Positions 1 through 10,099 of a DNA stretch of 64,000 nt are shown here, piece by piece. The translations under genes were made by a program, and so were the position numbers. The DNA comes from Stenotrophomonas sp046736075. Its GTDB lineage: Bacteria; Pseudomonadota; Gammaproteobacteria; Xanthomonadales; Xanthomonadaceae. Each line of letters starts with the position of its first letter. The first letter of the stretch is position 1. The stretch lies in assembly GCF_046736075.1 (NCBI RefSeq), contig NZ_CP177163.1:2294001-2358000 (forward strand). The letters run 5' to 3'. The notes under the pieces were generated by a model that did not search any database, had not been told where the DNA came from, and saw nothing but the letters and a program-made list of their open reading frames with translations.

Positions 1-1
1 C

Positions 2-529
2 ACCGGGCGCGGCGGCGTGCGCGGCGGCTACACCGCCCTGTTCGGCCTGCTGCTCGGCGACCAGATCCTGATGTGGCTGGCGGTGGCCGGCGTGGCCGCG
101 CTGCTCAAGGCCAACCCGCTGGTGTTCCACGCAGTGCAGTATCTCGGCGCGGCCTACCTGGTGTGGATCGGCATCGGCCTGCTGCGGCGTCCCCGTCCTG
201 CGGGCGAGGAAGGCGGCATCCGCCTGCAGCCGGGGCACTACTTCCGCCAGGCGGTGCTGATCAACCTGCTCAATCCCAAGGCGATCATCTTCTACATGGC
301 GTTCCTGCCGCTGTTCATCGACCCCACGCGGCACCAGGGCATGGCGACGTTCGCCAGCATGGCAGTGATCATCTTCGTCATGGGCCTGGCGTACTGCTCG
401 GTGCTGATCGGGGTGGGCAACCTGCTGCGGCGTCGGATTCTTCAGCATCCCCGCGTAGGGCTTTTGCTGAAACGCGTGGCGGGCGTTTTCCTGATCGGGT
501 TTGGCGTACGCCTCGGCGTCAGCGGCTGA
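2..529 (+). CDS. LysE/RhtB-family amino-acid exporter, 5' end outside window
   Basis: Inner-membrane exporter of the LysE/RhtB family, which exports amino acids or related metabolites. About 175 residues are visible and the frame is already open at base 2, so the true start lies upstream (family members are about 205 aa). The visible part shows the GGYTALFGLLLGD loop after helix 1, then hydrophobic helices, and the conserved NLLNPKAIIFYMAFLPLF segment that typifies the family. The in-frame GTG at 17 is an internal valine, not a likely start. The substrate cannot be told. Confidence 0.85.
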   Translation, partial: TGRGGVRGGYTALFGLLLGDQILMWLAVAGVAALLKANPLVFHAVQYLGAAYLVWIGIGLLRRPRPAGEEGGIRLQPGHYFRQAVLINLLNPKAIIFYMAFLPLFIDPTRHQGMATFASMAVIIFVMGLAYCSVLIGVGNLLRRRILQHPRVGLLLKRVAGVFLIGFGVRLGVSG

Positions 530-718
530 AGCCCCGGCACGTGGGCCGATGCGCCTCCCGCACAGCGTGTTGCGCATGCGGGCGAATAGGCGTGGTCATC
601 CAGACGTTGGGCTTCAATCAATAACTTGAGATTCCCTGCCGCCCCCGGCGGGTGTCCAATCGGCCCCATCGCCCCACGGCCGCGCCTGCTGCGTCCGCGC
701 GCCCCACGCGAGGAATCG

Positions 719-1084
719 ATGCCCCCCGTGTACTTCGTGCAGCATCTGGCCGGATTCGACGAGCGCCTGCTCGGCATGGGCACTGGGCGTATCGACCTGG
801 CCCATCCTGCGGTCTGCCGCATCCTGGCGGATCTGCAGCCGCTGGATCACATCGACCTGCGCGCCTGCCATTACGACTGCCAGGCCAGCCTGGCGCAGGC
901 ACTGCACCGGCGCATCCGCGACGCCGAAGATGCCGCGCAGGGCTGGCGGATGTTCGACGAGCACGGCGTCCTGCGCTGCAAGCGCTTCCCCGGCGATGCC
1001 CAGGTGGTGTTTCCGCATGGGCTGCCGTGCGATGGCGATTGGCTGCGGCTGCTGCTGGACACCGCCGCCTGCGCCTCCGGCTGA
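719..1084 (+). CDS. Hypothetical protein, 121 aa
   Basis: Not a family I recognise. The ATG at 719 is preferred because the upstream in-frame extension (from 626) is Arg/Pro-rich and looks non-coding. The protein is soluble, with the N-terminus MPPVYFVQHLAGFDERL and alternating acidic and aromatic residues, and has no signal peptide or membrane helix. It lies convergent with the LysR-type regulator downstream (12 bp apart). Codon use is GC-rich like the neighbours, so it is probably an ordinary chromosomal gene. Confidence 0.55.
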   Translation: MPPVYFVQHLAGFDERLLGMGTGRIDLAHPAVCRILADLQPLDHIDLRACHYDCQASLAQALHRRIRDAEDAAQGWRMFDEHGVLRCKRFPGDAQVVFPHGLPCDGDWLRLLLDTAACASG

Positions 1085-1096
1085 TCGGCGCCGCGT

Positions 1097-1999
1097 TCAG
1101 TCCGCGCGGCGGGACTGGCGCAGGTGGTCGATGAACACCCGCAGCTTCGGCGCCATCTGCTCGCGCGCCGGGTAGTACAGGTGGAACCCGGCGAACGGCG
1201 GCTGCCAGTCCTGCAGCACCGCCTGCAACCGGCCCGCTGCGACATCGGCCGCCACCACCGCCTCGAACGCCTGGCCCATGCCGAGGCCGGCGCGCACGGC
1301 GGCGTGGATCAACGCCGCATCGTTGAACACCAGCCGGCCACTCACCTCCACCTCGAAGTCGCGACCGTCGTGGCCGAACTCCCAGGCCATCAGCCGGCCG
1401 TTGCTGCGCCGGTGCACGATGCAGGCATGCCCGACCAGATCGGCCGGCGTGCGCGGCGTGCCGTGGGCGGCGAAGTAGTCCGGCGTGGCCACCACCACCT
1501 GCCGCTCGAGCGGGCCGATCGGCACCGCGATCATGTCGCGCGCCAGGCATTCGCCCAGCCGGATGCCGGCGTCGAAACCGCCGGCGACCAGATCCACCAG
1601 CGCCGGCTCCACGAACAGCTCCACCTCCACCTGCGGGTAGCGCGCCATGAACGCGGGCAGGTGCGGCAGCACCAGCAGTTCCGCCGCAACCCGCGGCACG
1701 TTGATGCGCAGCTTCCCGGCCGGCACATCGCGCACGCTGTCCAGGTCCTCGAACGCCGCGTCGATCTGCGCCAGCCCGTCGCGCACCCGCGCCAGGAAGC
1801 GCGCGCCGTGTTCGGTCAGGCCCACCCTTCGGGTGGTCCGGTGCAGCAGGCGCACGCCCATGCGGGCCTCCAGCGCGCGCACCGTCTGCGACAGCGCCGA
1901 GGGGGATATGCCGAGATCGTCGGCCGCGCGGGTGAAGCTGGCATGGTGGGCCACACGGGCGAAGGCGACCACGGCGGACAATGGGGGCTGGGAGGACAT
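1097..1999 (-). CDS. LysR-family transcriptional regulator
   Basis: DNA-binding regulator of about 300 aa. The N-terminal winged HTH is clear: VVAFARVAHHASFTRAADDL, then GISPSALSQTVRALEARMG and the LLHRTTRRVGLTEHG wing. The C-terminal effector domain carries the KLRINVPRVAAELLVLPHL start typical of the CrgA/DmlR-like subgroup. I chose MSSQPPLSAV at 1999 rather than the upstream in-frame start at 2047, because family members begin just before the HTH. It diverges from an aldo/keto reductase gene about 120 bp away, which it probably controls. The inducer is unknown. Confidence 0.9.
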   Translation of the reverse strand: MSSQPPLSAVVAFARVAHHASFTRAADDLGISPSALSQTVRALEARMGVRLLHRTTRRVGLTEHGARFLARVRDGLAQIDAAFEDLDSVRDVPAGKLRINVPRVAAELLVLPHLPAFMARYPQVEVELFVEPALVDLVAGGFDAGIRLGECLARDMIAVPIGPLERQVVVATPDYFAAHGTPRTPADLVGHACIVHRRSNGRLMAWEFGHDGRDFEVEVSGRLVFNDAALIHAAVRAGLGMGQAFEAVVAADVAAGRLQAVLQDWQPPFAGFHLYYPAREQMAPKLRVFIDHLRQSRRAD

Positions 2000-2118
2000 T
2001 GTGAAGCCTGCCTTCAAGGTCGATGTGGCCAATACCGGTTTATCCACATGGTACAGCGGAGGATGCTGTGGCTCCGGCGTTCGCAGGCGCCGCCCTCCCC
2101 CGCTTCCGGAGCTTTCCC

Positions 2119-3114
<996 letters not shown>

Positions 3115-3295
3115 TCGCGTTCGACCGGTACTGCCCGCGCCTGCACCCAGGCGCGGCGCATTGTGCCGGTTTCGTCAAGCTTCCCCCAGTCATGTGGTCA
3201 TGCACGGACCGGTGGACGCTTGGCAGTAGTAATGCTGCACCGCGTTCGGTAAAACTCGCAGACTTGTCGTTAACAGTCATCCACCGCGAGGCCCC

Positions 3296-4708
3296 ATGTC
3301 GTTGCTCCGGCGCAAGTCCCTAGACACCGTCACCGTTCATGAAGCCGGCAGGCGACTGATCCCCACCCTGAGCTGGCCGCACCTGATCGCGCTGGGCATC
3401 GGCGCCATCGTCGGCACCGGCATCTACACGCTGATCGGCGTGGGCGCCAACCTGGCCGGCCCGGCCGTGCTGATTTCCTTCGCCATCGCCGGCGCGGTGT
3501 GCGCCTGTGCGGCACTGTCCTATGCCGAACTGGCGACGATGATGCCGGCCGCCGGCAGCGCCTACACCTACAGCTACGCCGCTCTCGGCGAGATGGTGGC
3601 CTGGGTGGTGGGCTGGAGTCTGATCCTGGAGTACTCGCTGGTGGTGAGTACCGTGGCGGTGGGGTGGTCCGGCTACGCGGTCGGCTTCCTGCACGGCTGG
3701 GGCATCGAACTGCCCTTGATGCTCACCGCCGGTCCCCATGTGGACGGCGGCTTCATCAACCTGCCGGCCGTGCTGATCACCTTCGTGGTGGCCGGCATGC
3801 TGATGGCCGGTACCAAGGAAAGCGCCACCCTCAACGCGGTTCTGGTGGTGGTCAAGATCATCGCGCTGACCGTGTTCGTGGCGATCGCGCTGCCGCACTT
3901 CGACACCGGCCACATGGACCCGTTCATGCCGTTCGGGTTCGCCAAGTCGGTGGGTGAAGGCGGGGTCGAACGCGGCGTGATGGCGGCTGCGGCGATCATC
4001 TTCTTCGCGTTCTACGGCTTCGATGCGATTTCCACCGCCGCCGAGGAAACCAAGAAGCCCGACCGCGACCTGGCGATCGGCATCATCGGGTCGATGGTCG
4101 GCTGCACCATCATCTACGTGCTGGTCGCGCTCGCCGCCGTCGGTGCGATGAGCTACACCATCTTCGGCCAGAGCGCCGAGCCGCTGGCGCTGATCCTGCG
4201 CGAGCTGGGCAGCCCGGGCGCGGCCAAGTGGATCGGTGCGGCGGCGGTGATCGCCCTGCCGACCGTGCTGCTGGCCTTCCTGTACGGGCAGAGCCGCATC
4301 TTCTTCGTCATGTCGCGCGACGGCCTGCTGCCGCGCGGCCTGTCCAAGGTCAGTGCGCGCACCGGCACCCCGATCGCCACCACGCTGTTCACCGCCGTCC
4401 TGGTGGCCGCGCTGGCCGGCGTGGCCCGCCTGGACGAGATCGCCGCGCTGGCCAACGCCGGCACGCTGGCCGCGTTCACCGCCGTTGGCCTGTGCCTGGT
4501 GGTGCTCCGCGCGCGCGAACCGAACCGCGAACGCAAGTTCCGCACGCCGCTGGCGTGGATCGTCGGCCCGCTGGCAGTGATCGGCTGCGTGTACCTGTTC
4601 TTCAGCCTGCCGAGCAAAACCCAGCTCTACTTCCTGGGCTGGAACGTCCTGGGCCTGATCGCCTACTTCGCCTATGGGCGTCGCAACGCGGTGCTGGGCA
4701 AGGCCTGA
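3296..4708 (+). CDS. APC-superfamily amino-acid permease
   Basis: Inner-membrane permease of 470 aa with about 12 hydrophobic helices. The helix 1 signature IALGIGAIVGTGIYTLIG and the helix 6 segment IIFFAFYGFDAISTAAEE-TKKP identify the cationic amino acid transporter (YfnA/CAT-like) branch of the APC superfamily. Length is normal. Substrates of this branch are typically basic or branched amino acids, but specificity cannot be read from sequence. It stands alone, followed by a palindromic repeat array that probably serves as its 3' boundary. Confidence 0.9.
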   Translation: MSLLRRKSLDTVTVHEAGRRLIPTLSWPHLIALGIGAIVGTGIYTLIGVGANLAGPAVLISFAIAGAVCACAALSYAELATMMPAAGSAYTYSYAALGEMVAWVVGWSLILEYSLVVSTVAVGWSGYAVGFLHGWGIELPLMLTAGPHVDGGFINLPAVLITFVVAGMLMAGTKESATLNAVLVVVKIIALTVFVAIALPHFDTGHMDPFMPFGFAKSVGEGGVERGVMAAAAIIFFAFYGFDAISTAAEETKKPDRDLAIGIIGSMVGCTIIYVLVALAAVGAMSYTIFGQSAEPLALILRELGSPGAAKWIGAAAVIALPTVLLAFLYGQSRIFFVMSRDGLLPRGLSKVSARTGTPIATTLFTAVLVAALAGVARLDEIAALANAGTLAAFTAVGLCLVVLRAREPNRERKFRTPLAWIVGPLAVIGCVYLFFSLPSKTQLYFLGWNVLGLIAYFAYGRRNAVLGKA

Positions 4709-4725
4709 TAGGCACGGCCGGCACC

Positions 4726-5351
4726 GTAGAGCCGGGCTCTGCCCGGCTGCTCTTGTTTACCGATGCGAACACGGGCTCCGGAACCAAGCCGGGTAGAACC
4801 CGGCTCTACAACGGCGCTGCTCGCCAGCCGTGAGGCCCCAGGCGCCGGAAAAAAGCCACACGTAGAGCCGGGCTCTGCCCGGCTGCTCTCGCCCGCCGAT
4901 ATCAACACCGGCGCCGGAACCAAGCCGGGTAGAACCCGGCTCTACAACGGCGCTGCTCGCCAGCCGCGAGGCCCCCGGCACCGGAAAAAAGCCACACGTA
5001 GAGCCGGGCTCTGCCCGGCTGCTCTCGCCCGCCGACCCCAACACCCGCGCCGAAACAAGCCGGGTAGAACCCGGCTCTACGACGGCGCTGCTCGCCCGCC
5101 GCGAGGCCGCCGGCGCCGGAAAAAAGCCACACGTAGAGCCGGGCTCTGCCCGGCTGCTCTCGCCCGCCGACACGAACACCGGCTCCGGAACCAAGCCGGG
5201 TAGAACCCGGCTCTACGACGGCGCTGCTCGCCCGCCGTGAGGCCCCCGGCGCCCGAACGAAGCCACACGTAGAGCCGGGCTCTGCCCGGCTGCTCCCGCC
5301 CGCCGGCACCAACACCCGCGCCGAACCAAGCCGGGTAGAACCCGGCTCTAC
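4726..5351. repeat. Tandem array of five GTAG (SMAG-like) paired palindromes, about 136 bp period
   Basis: Five units begin with GTAGAGCCGGGCTCTGCC at 4726, 4862, 4998, 5133 and 5269. Each unit ends 80-85 bp later with an inverted partner, GGGTAGAACCCGGCTCTAC (ends about 4812, 4945, 5080, 5216, 5351). The spacing is 135-136 bp throughout, with linkers such as GGCGCTGCTCGCC also repeated, so this is tandem amplification of a dimeric REP. The terminal GTAG supplies the TAG stop of the dipeptidase gene on the minus strand. Confidence 0.93.
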
Positions 5352-6592
5352 GGGGTGGCGGCCACGTTGTTGGCGTGATCCTGCGCCTGCTGCATCACGC
5401 GCAGCAGGTTGCCGCCCCAGATGGCGGCGATCTGCTGCCGGGTGTAACCCTTGCGCAGCAGCCATGCGGTGATCTTCGGCAGTTGGCTCACGTCCTGCAG
5501 ATCCGCCAGCCCGCCACCGCCGTCCCAGTCCAGGCCGATGCCCACGTGCTCGGGACCGACCACCTTGAGGATGTGCTCGAAGTGGGCGAAGAAATCGTCC
5601 AGCGTGGCGGTGCGCACCGGCTGCAACCGGTCCAGTTCGGCCCGCGCCTGCGCCAGCTTGACGCCCTGCGCCATGCTCAGGTTGTCGTAGCCGCCCCATT
5701 GGTCGATCGCCGTCTTCTCGGCCAGCGCGCGCGCGTCGTTCTTGCCGATGTCGATCAGATACCCGCCGTACGCGTTGACCTGGATCACCCCACCGGCCTT
5801 GGCCAGGCGCTTCAGACGCGCGTCGTCCAGGTTGCGCGGGTGGTTGTAGATCGCCTTGGCCGAACTGTGCGACAGCACGAACGGCACCGGCATGCGGTCG
5901 ATCAGGTCGTCGAATACCGCGTCGGAGGCATGCGACTGGTCGATCACGATGCCCAGCCGCACGGCCTCGTCCACCAGCGCCTTGCCGGCCGGGCTCAGGC
6001 CCTTCCATTCGGCGCCCTTGGGATCGGTGGCCGAATCGGCGAACTCGTTGTTGGCGAAGTGCACCGTGCTGAGCAGGCGCAGCCCGGCGCGGTGGTAGAA
6101 GCTGAGCAGCGTCGGGTCATCGACCAGCGGGCTGCCGTTCTCCATGCTGATGTAGACCACGCGCTTGCCGGCGGCCTTGATCCTGGCGGCATCGGCAGCA
6201 GTCAGCGCGAGCTGGAAGGTCTCCGGATGTGCGGCGAGCATCTCGCGGATTTCCATCAACCGCAGCAGGCCGGCGTCGCGGTCCTGCTGGTGGGCGGCCG
6301 CGCTGCGGTCGCCCTGGTCGGTGTAGATCGCCCAGAAGCCGCCATCCAGGGAACCCTCGACCATGCGCGGGTAGTCCACCTGCGACAGCGCGTTGTGGTC
6401 ATGCCGCTGGGCGATGTCGAAGCCCTCGCGATGGAAGTTGGCCGGCGTATCGAGGTGGCTGTCGAGGGTGAGCAGTGTCTTCTGCAGCGCCGCAGCGCGC
6501 GCAAGCTCCTGCGGGGTGAACGTGATCGCATGGGCGGCCAACGGCGTGCACAACGCCAGCGACACCAGCAGGGACAGACTGCGCAACGTCAT
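5348..6592 (-). CDS. Membrane (renal-type) dipeptidase, peptidase family M19
   Basis: Zinc dipeptidase of 414 aa with an N-terminal signal peptide (MTLRSLSLLVSLALCTPLAAHA), so it acts in the periplasm or outer envelope. Family M19 features are DSHLDTPANF near the N-terminus (metal ligands), DGGFWAIYTDQGD, the LSTVHFANN block, VIDQSHASD and the VLSHSSAKA segment, ending with HVGIGLDWDGGG. I placed the start at 6592, where the signal peptide begins; the longer frame upstream runs through REP sequence. The stop codon lies inside the GTAG end of the adjacent repeat array. Confidence 0.92.
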   Translation of the reverse strand: MTLRSLSLLVSLALCTPLAAHAITFTPQELARAAALQKTLLTLDSHLDTPANFHREGFDIAQRHDHNALSQVDYPRMVEGSLDGGFWAIYTDQGDRSAAAHQQDRDAGLLRLMEIREMLAAHPETFQLALTAADAARIKAAGKRVVYISMENGSPLVDDPTLLSFYHRAGLRLLSTVHFANNEFADSATDPKGAEWKGLSPAGKALVDEAVRLGIVIDQSHASDAVFDDLIDRMPVPFVLSHSSAKAIYNHPRNLDDARLKRLAKAGGVIQVNAYGGYLIDIGKNDARALAEKTAIDQWGGYDNLSMAQGVKLAQARAELDRLQPVRTATLDDFFAHFEHILKVVGPEHVGIGLDWDGGGGLADLQDVSQLPKITAWLLRKGYTRQQIAAIWGGNLLRVMQQAQDHANNVAATP

Positions 6593-6648
6593 GACGCCTC
6601 TCACCATTCGGGAAGCGTCAGACCATAGCGCCGCAGGCACAGGAAACG

Positions 6649-6763
6649 GTAGTGCCGGCCGCTGGCCGGCTCCCCGCAATGCGCGAAATTGCCGTAACGC
6701 CGGCCGCTGGCCGGCTCCCTGCAATGCCCGGTATCGCCGCAACGCCGGCCAGCGGCCGGCCCT
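6649..6763. repeat. Cluster of three REP palindromes (CCGGCCGCTGGCCGG type)
   Basis: Three copies of GCCGGCCGCTGGCCGGC or its inverse lie within 115 bp, the first headed by GTAG. They are spaced by short CGCAATG-containing linkers. The cluster fills the gap between the dipeptidase start and the rlmI stop. It is the same family as the repeats at 10100 and 58886. Confidence 0.85.
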
Positions 6764-6766
6764 GCG

Positions 6767-7939
6767 TCAGTCCAGCACGCGGCAGAACACGGCCTTGAGG
6801 TAGCGCGATTCCTGCACGTGAGCCATGAACGGGTGATCCGGACCGGCGCCGGATACCTTCAGGATCTGGATGGTGCGGCCGGAATAGAAGGCCGCACGGC
6901 GCAGCATGTCCAGGAACTGGTCCTCGGCCACCAGGCCGGTGCACGAGAACGTGGCGAACAGGCCACCGGGCTTGACCACGCCCAGCGCCAGCTTGTTCAT
7001 GTCCAGGTACTTCTTGAGGGCGGTGATCACCTGGTCGCGGTCGCGGGTCATCTTGGCCGGGTCCAGGATCACCACGTCGTACTGCTCACCGCGGTTGGCC
7101 GCATCGCGCAGCCACGGGAAGATGTCGGACTGCACGAACTTCGGGCGCACGTTGTTGAGGCGCGAATTGCCCTTGGCGATGTCGATCACGTCCTCGTCGA
7201 TGTCGATGCCGACCACCTCGGACGCGCCGCGCACCGCGGCATACACCGCAAAACCACCGGTGTTGCAGCACAGGTCCAGCACGGACTTGCCTTCCACCTG
7301 CTGGCTCAGCCACTCGCGGTTTTCGCGCTGGTCGGCGAAGAAGCCGGTCTTGTGCGCACCGGCCGGGTCGGCGCGGAACTTCACGCCGTACTCGGTGATC
7401 ACCGACGCTTCGGTGGTGGTGTTGCCGTGGAAGTCGAAGCTCTCCTGCTTCTGCACGTGTTCGTCGGCGAAGCTGTGGAAGCGGCACCCCGGGAACTGCT
7501 CGCGCAGCGCCTCGTAGATCCATTCGCGGTGGCGGAACATGCCGGCGGCGAAGAACTCCACCACCACCAGGTCGCCGTAGCGGTCCACCACCAGGCCGGA
7601 CAGGCCATCGCCTTCGCTGTGAACCACGCGCCAGGCATTGGACACGTCATCGAGCTTGAGCACGTCACGACGCAGCGACACCGCCTGGGCGATCTTGCGC
7701 GAGAACCAGCCAGCGTCCACCGGGATGCGCTGATCGGTTTCCAGGATACGCACGGCAATGCGCGAATGACCGTTGTAGAACCCCCGGCCGATCCACTCCC
7801 CGTCCACGCCGACCACATCGACGATGGCACCGGGCTTGGGCCGGACGGCAGGCTTTTCGACCAGTTTCTGGAAGATCCACGGGTGGCTGGAGCGCCAGGC
7901 GTTCTTGAGGCGGACTACGGGGGCGGGGGCATTGTTCAT
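6767..7939 (-). CDS. rlmI: 23S rRNA (cytosine1962-C5)-methyltransferase
   Basis: SAM-dependent m5C methyltransferase of 390 aa acting on 23S rRNA. The N-terminal PUA domain (about residues 1-75, with RLKNAWRSSHPWIFQKLVEK and GAIVDVVGVDGEWIGRGFYN) is followed by the RlmI/YccW linker. The Rossmann methyltransferase has motif I DLCCNTGGFAVYAA, VVGIDIDEDVIDIAK, the catalytic-site LDPAKMTR and the catalytic-cysteine loop FATFSCTGLV. Length and architecture match RlmI. It is transcribed away from terC. Confidence 0.93.
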   Translation of the reverse strand: MNNAPAPVVRLKNAWRSSHPWIFQKLVEKPAVRPKPGAIVDVVGVDGEWIGRGFYNGHSRIAVRILETDQRIPVDAGWFSRKIAQAVSLRRDVLKLDDVSNAWRVVHSEGDGLSGLVVDRYGDLVVVEFFAAGMFRHREWIYEALREQFPGCRFHSFADEHVQKQESFDFHGNTTTEASVITEYGVKFRADPAGAHKTGFFADQRENREWLSQQVEGKSVLDLCCNTGGFAVYAAVRGASEVVGIDIDEDVIDIAKGNSRLNNVRPKFVQSDIFPWLRDAANRGEQYDVVILDPAKMTRDRDQVITALKKYLDMNKLALGVVKPGGLFATFSCTGLVAEDQFLDMLRRAAFYSGRTIQILKVSGAGPDHPFMAHVQESRYLKAVFCRVLD

Positions 7940-8013
7940 CGGCCTATTGTAAACGGGCGCCGCCCCGGCCCGGCAGGCCGGCGATTTGACGCCAGCCCGA
8001 TCAGCCCGCAGAA

Positions 8014-8140
8014 TCGGCGCCAGAAGGGGAGTAGCTCCCAGACGTTGTCGCCGTCAATTCGAGCCCGCAGGCTCCGGTGCAACGGCAGTCCCACCCATCG
8101 GGACTGCGAGCGAGACCTTCGCCGTATGGCGAAGCTCTGT
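8014..8140 (+). promoter_or_regulatory. yybP-ykoY (manganese-sensing) riboswitch aptamer
   Basis: The conserved aptamer blocks are present in order: AGGGGAGTAGCTCCC at about 8025-8039, a variable stem containing TCGCCGTCAATTCGAGCC, and the closing block GCGAGACCTTCGCC (about 8107-8120) followed by GGCGAAGCTCT. This is the published yybP-ykoY pattern, and terC/alx genes are classic downstream targets. It lies directly upstream of the terC gene and is followed by a terminator-like hairpin. Confidence 0.9.
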
Positions 8141-8171
8141 CCCCGGATCCCCCCGATCCTCCGTTGCAGAT

Positions 8172-8203
8172 CCTCGCCGTCCGGCTTGAGGCTTTTTTCT
8201 TTT
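8172..8203 (+). terminator. Riboswitch expression platform: Rho-independent terminator
   Basis: CCTCGCCGTCCGGCTTGAGG forms a short stem (CCTC/GAGG and GCCG/CGGC) followed at once by CTTTTTTCTTTT. It sits between the aptamer and the terC start at 8220, so metal-dependent attenuation is the simplest reading. Confidence 0.75.
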
Positions 8204-8219
8204 CCCAACGGATAAACCC

Positions 8220-9179
8220 ATGCAGACGATCGGTAATTTGTGGTTGTGGGGCGGCTTCGGCGCGGTGGTGGTCATCGCGCTGCTGGTCGACCTGGTATTG
8301 ATGCGCCACGGCGGCCCGCACAAGGTCACCTTCAAGGAGGCCCTGTGGTGGTCCATCGGCTGGGTCGCCCTGGCCCTGGCCTTCAACGGTGGCCTCTGGT
8401 ACTACCTGAACGAGACCGCCGGCCAGGTCGTGGCCAACAAGGTCGGCCTGGAGTTCCTGACCGGTTACCTGGTCGAGAAGGCCCTGGCGGTGGACAACAT
8501 CTTTGTCTTCCTGATGATCATGGGCTACTTCGCCGTGCCGGAAGAACAGCGCCAGAAGGTGCTGATCATCGGCATCCTGGGTGCGATCGTGCTGCGTACG
8601 ATCATGATCTTCGCCGGCAGCGTGCTGCTGACCAAGTTCCATTGGCTGCTCTATGTGTTCGGCGCCTTCCTGCTCTTCACCGGCTGGAAGATGTGGTTCT
8701 CGGCCGGTCAGGAGCCTGATCTGGAGACCAACCCTGCCCTGCGCTGGATGCGCAAGCACCTGCGCCTGCTGCCCGACTATGCCGGCAATGCCATGAGCGT
8801 GATGCGCGACGGCAAGCGCTGGTTCACGCCGTTGTTCGTGGTGCTGATCCTCATCGCCGTCACCGACGTGATCTTCGCGGTGGACAGCATCCCGGCCATC
8901 TTCGCCATCACCACCGACCCGTTCATCGTGCTGACCTCGAACGTGTTCGCGGTGCTGGGCCTGCGCGCGATGTTCTTCCTGCTGGCCGGCATGGCCGATC
9001 GCTTCCACCTGCTGCCGTACGGCCTGGCCCTGGTGTTGGCCTTCATCGGCGCCAAGATGATGCTGATCGACATCTTCAAGATCCCCACCCCAATCTCGCT
9101 GGGCGTGGTGGCCGTCATCATCGCCGCCACGGTGGTGCTGAGCCTGAAGAACCCGCCCAAGCAGGGCGGCCACGCCTGA
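8220..9179 (+). CDS. TerC-family membrane protein (Alx-like)
   Basis: Integral membrane protein of 319 aa with 8-9 hydrophobic segments. TerC signatures are GYLVEKALAVDNIFVF (about residues 80-95), TDVIFAVDSIPAIFAI and NVFAVLGLRAMFFLL, whose acidic residues are thought to coordinate metal. Family members are linked to manganese export and metal homeostasis, consistent with the yybP-ykoY riboswitch 80 bp upstream. Length is typical of the Alx branch. The gene is monocistronic, with a perfect inverted repeat after the stop. Confidence 0.93.
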   Translation: MQTIGNLWLWGGFGAVVVIALLVDLVLMRHGGPHKVTFKEALWWSIGWVALALAFNGGLWYYLNETAGQVVANKVGLEFLTGYLVEKALAVDNIFVFLMIMGYFAVPEEQRQKVLIIGILGAIVLRTIMIFAGSVLLTKFHWLLYVFGAFLLFTGWKMWFSAGQEPDLETNPALRWMRKHLRLLPDYAGNAMSVMRDGKRWFTPLFVVLILIAVTDVIFAVDSIPAIFAITTDPFIVLTSNVFAVLGLRAMFFLLAGMADRFHLLPYGLALVLAFIGAKMMLIDIFKIPTPISLGVVAVIIAATVVLSLKNPPKQGGHA

Positions 9180-9188
9180 CCCCGGTTG

Positions 9189-9215
9189 CCGCCTGCGGGA
9201 TTGTCCCGCAGGCGG
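9189..9215. terminator. Strong hairpin after terC
   Basis: CCGCCTGCGGGA and TCCCGCAGGCGG form a perfect 12-bp stem with a 3-nt loop just after the terC stop. There is no clear T-tract, so termination efficiency is uncertain. Confidence 0.65.
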
Positions 9216-9276
9216 TACCTCTCTCTCCCACTGCGTTGCCCTTGTGTTCAGCCCGGGCGACGCAATCCCTAAGGGT

Positions 9277-10056
9277 ATGAACGCCAACCTGCCCCTGCCT
9301 GCCGGCGCCCCGCCGGCCCCGTCCCGTACCGACCGCGGTCGCGTGATGCGGGCCTTCAACCTCAGCCTGGCCTTCGTGCTGGTGCTGGTGGCGGTGTTCA
9401 CCGCGCAAGGCCATTTCGACTGGCGCCCGTGGGCGGTCGCCCCGCTGGACACGGCCGGCCTGCTCGGCATTCTCGGCGCGCCATTGCTGCATGGCTCGGT
9501 CCAGCACCTGGGCGCCAACGCGGCCGCCCTGCTGATCCTCGGCACCCTGGCCGGCAGCGTCTATCCCAAGGCCACCCTGCGCGCGTTCCCGTTGCTGTGG
9601 ATCGGCTCGGGCCTGGGCGCCTGGCTGCTCGGCGACATCGGCAGCCGCCATCTGGGTGCCAGCGGCATCACCCACGGCCTGATGTTCCTGGTGTTCGTGC
9701 TCGGCCTGCTGCGCCGCGACCGGCCCGCCATCGCTGCCGGCCTGATCGCCTTCCTGTTCTACGGCAGCATGCTGCTGACCATTCTTCCGCACGAGCCGGG
9801 CGTGTCCTGGCAGTCGCACATGGGCGGTGCCTTCGCCGGCATCATCAGCGCCCTGCTGTTCCGCCTGTCCGACCCGATGGCCCCGCGCAAGCGTTACAGC
9901 TGGGAGGACGAGGACGAGGACGACGACGCGCTGGCCCCCCAGCGCGACAACGACCTGGAACCGCCGTCACCGCAGCGCGTACCGGTGCTGTGGCAGCCGC
10001 GCGAAGGCCAGGACTACGTCGTGATCCCGTTCCGCAGACCAGACGACCGCCCGTAA
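9277..10056 (+). CDS. Rhomboid-family intramembrane serine protease
   Basis: Membrane protein of 259 aa with about six TM helices. The catalytic serine sits in RHLGASGITHG (Ser129 of this start) and the partner histidine in SWQSHMGGAFAG (His181), the rhomboid Ser-His dyad; HGSVQHLGANAAALL corresponds to the helix 2 HxxxN region. The C-terminus (from about residue 205) is a hydrophilic acidic tail (EDEDEDDD), not needed for catalysis. The start at 9277 follows AAGGG; the frame is open 11 codons further up. The substrate is unknown. Confidence 0.85.
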   Translation: MNANLPLPAGAPPAPSRTDRGRVMRAFNLSLAFVLVLVAVFTAQGHFDWRPWAVAPLDTAGLLGILGAPLLHGSVQHLGANAAALLILGTLAGSVYPKATLRAFPLLWIGSGLGAWLLGDIGSRHLGASGITHGLMFLVFVLGLLRRDRPAIAAGLIAFLFYGSMLLTILPHEPGVSWQSHMGGAFAGIISALLFRLSDPMAPRKRYSWEDEDEDDDALAPQRDNDLEPPSPQRVPVLWQPREGQDYVVIPFRRPDDRP

Positions 10057-10099
10057 TCCGGGCCGCCGGCCGGCTCCCGACACAACACCCGCGAACCTT

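Noticed and set aside
4726..5351. Possible CRISPR array (regular repeats)
   Set aside because: Period is 136 bp, units are long palindromic pairs and the linkers are themselves repeated; no unique 30-40 bp spacers and no cas genes.
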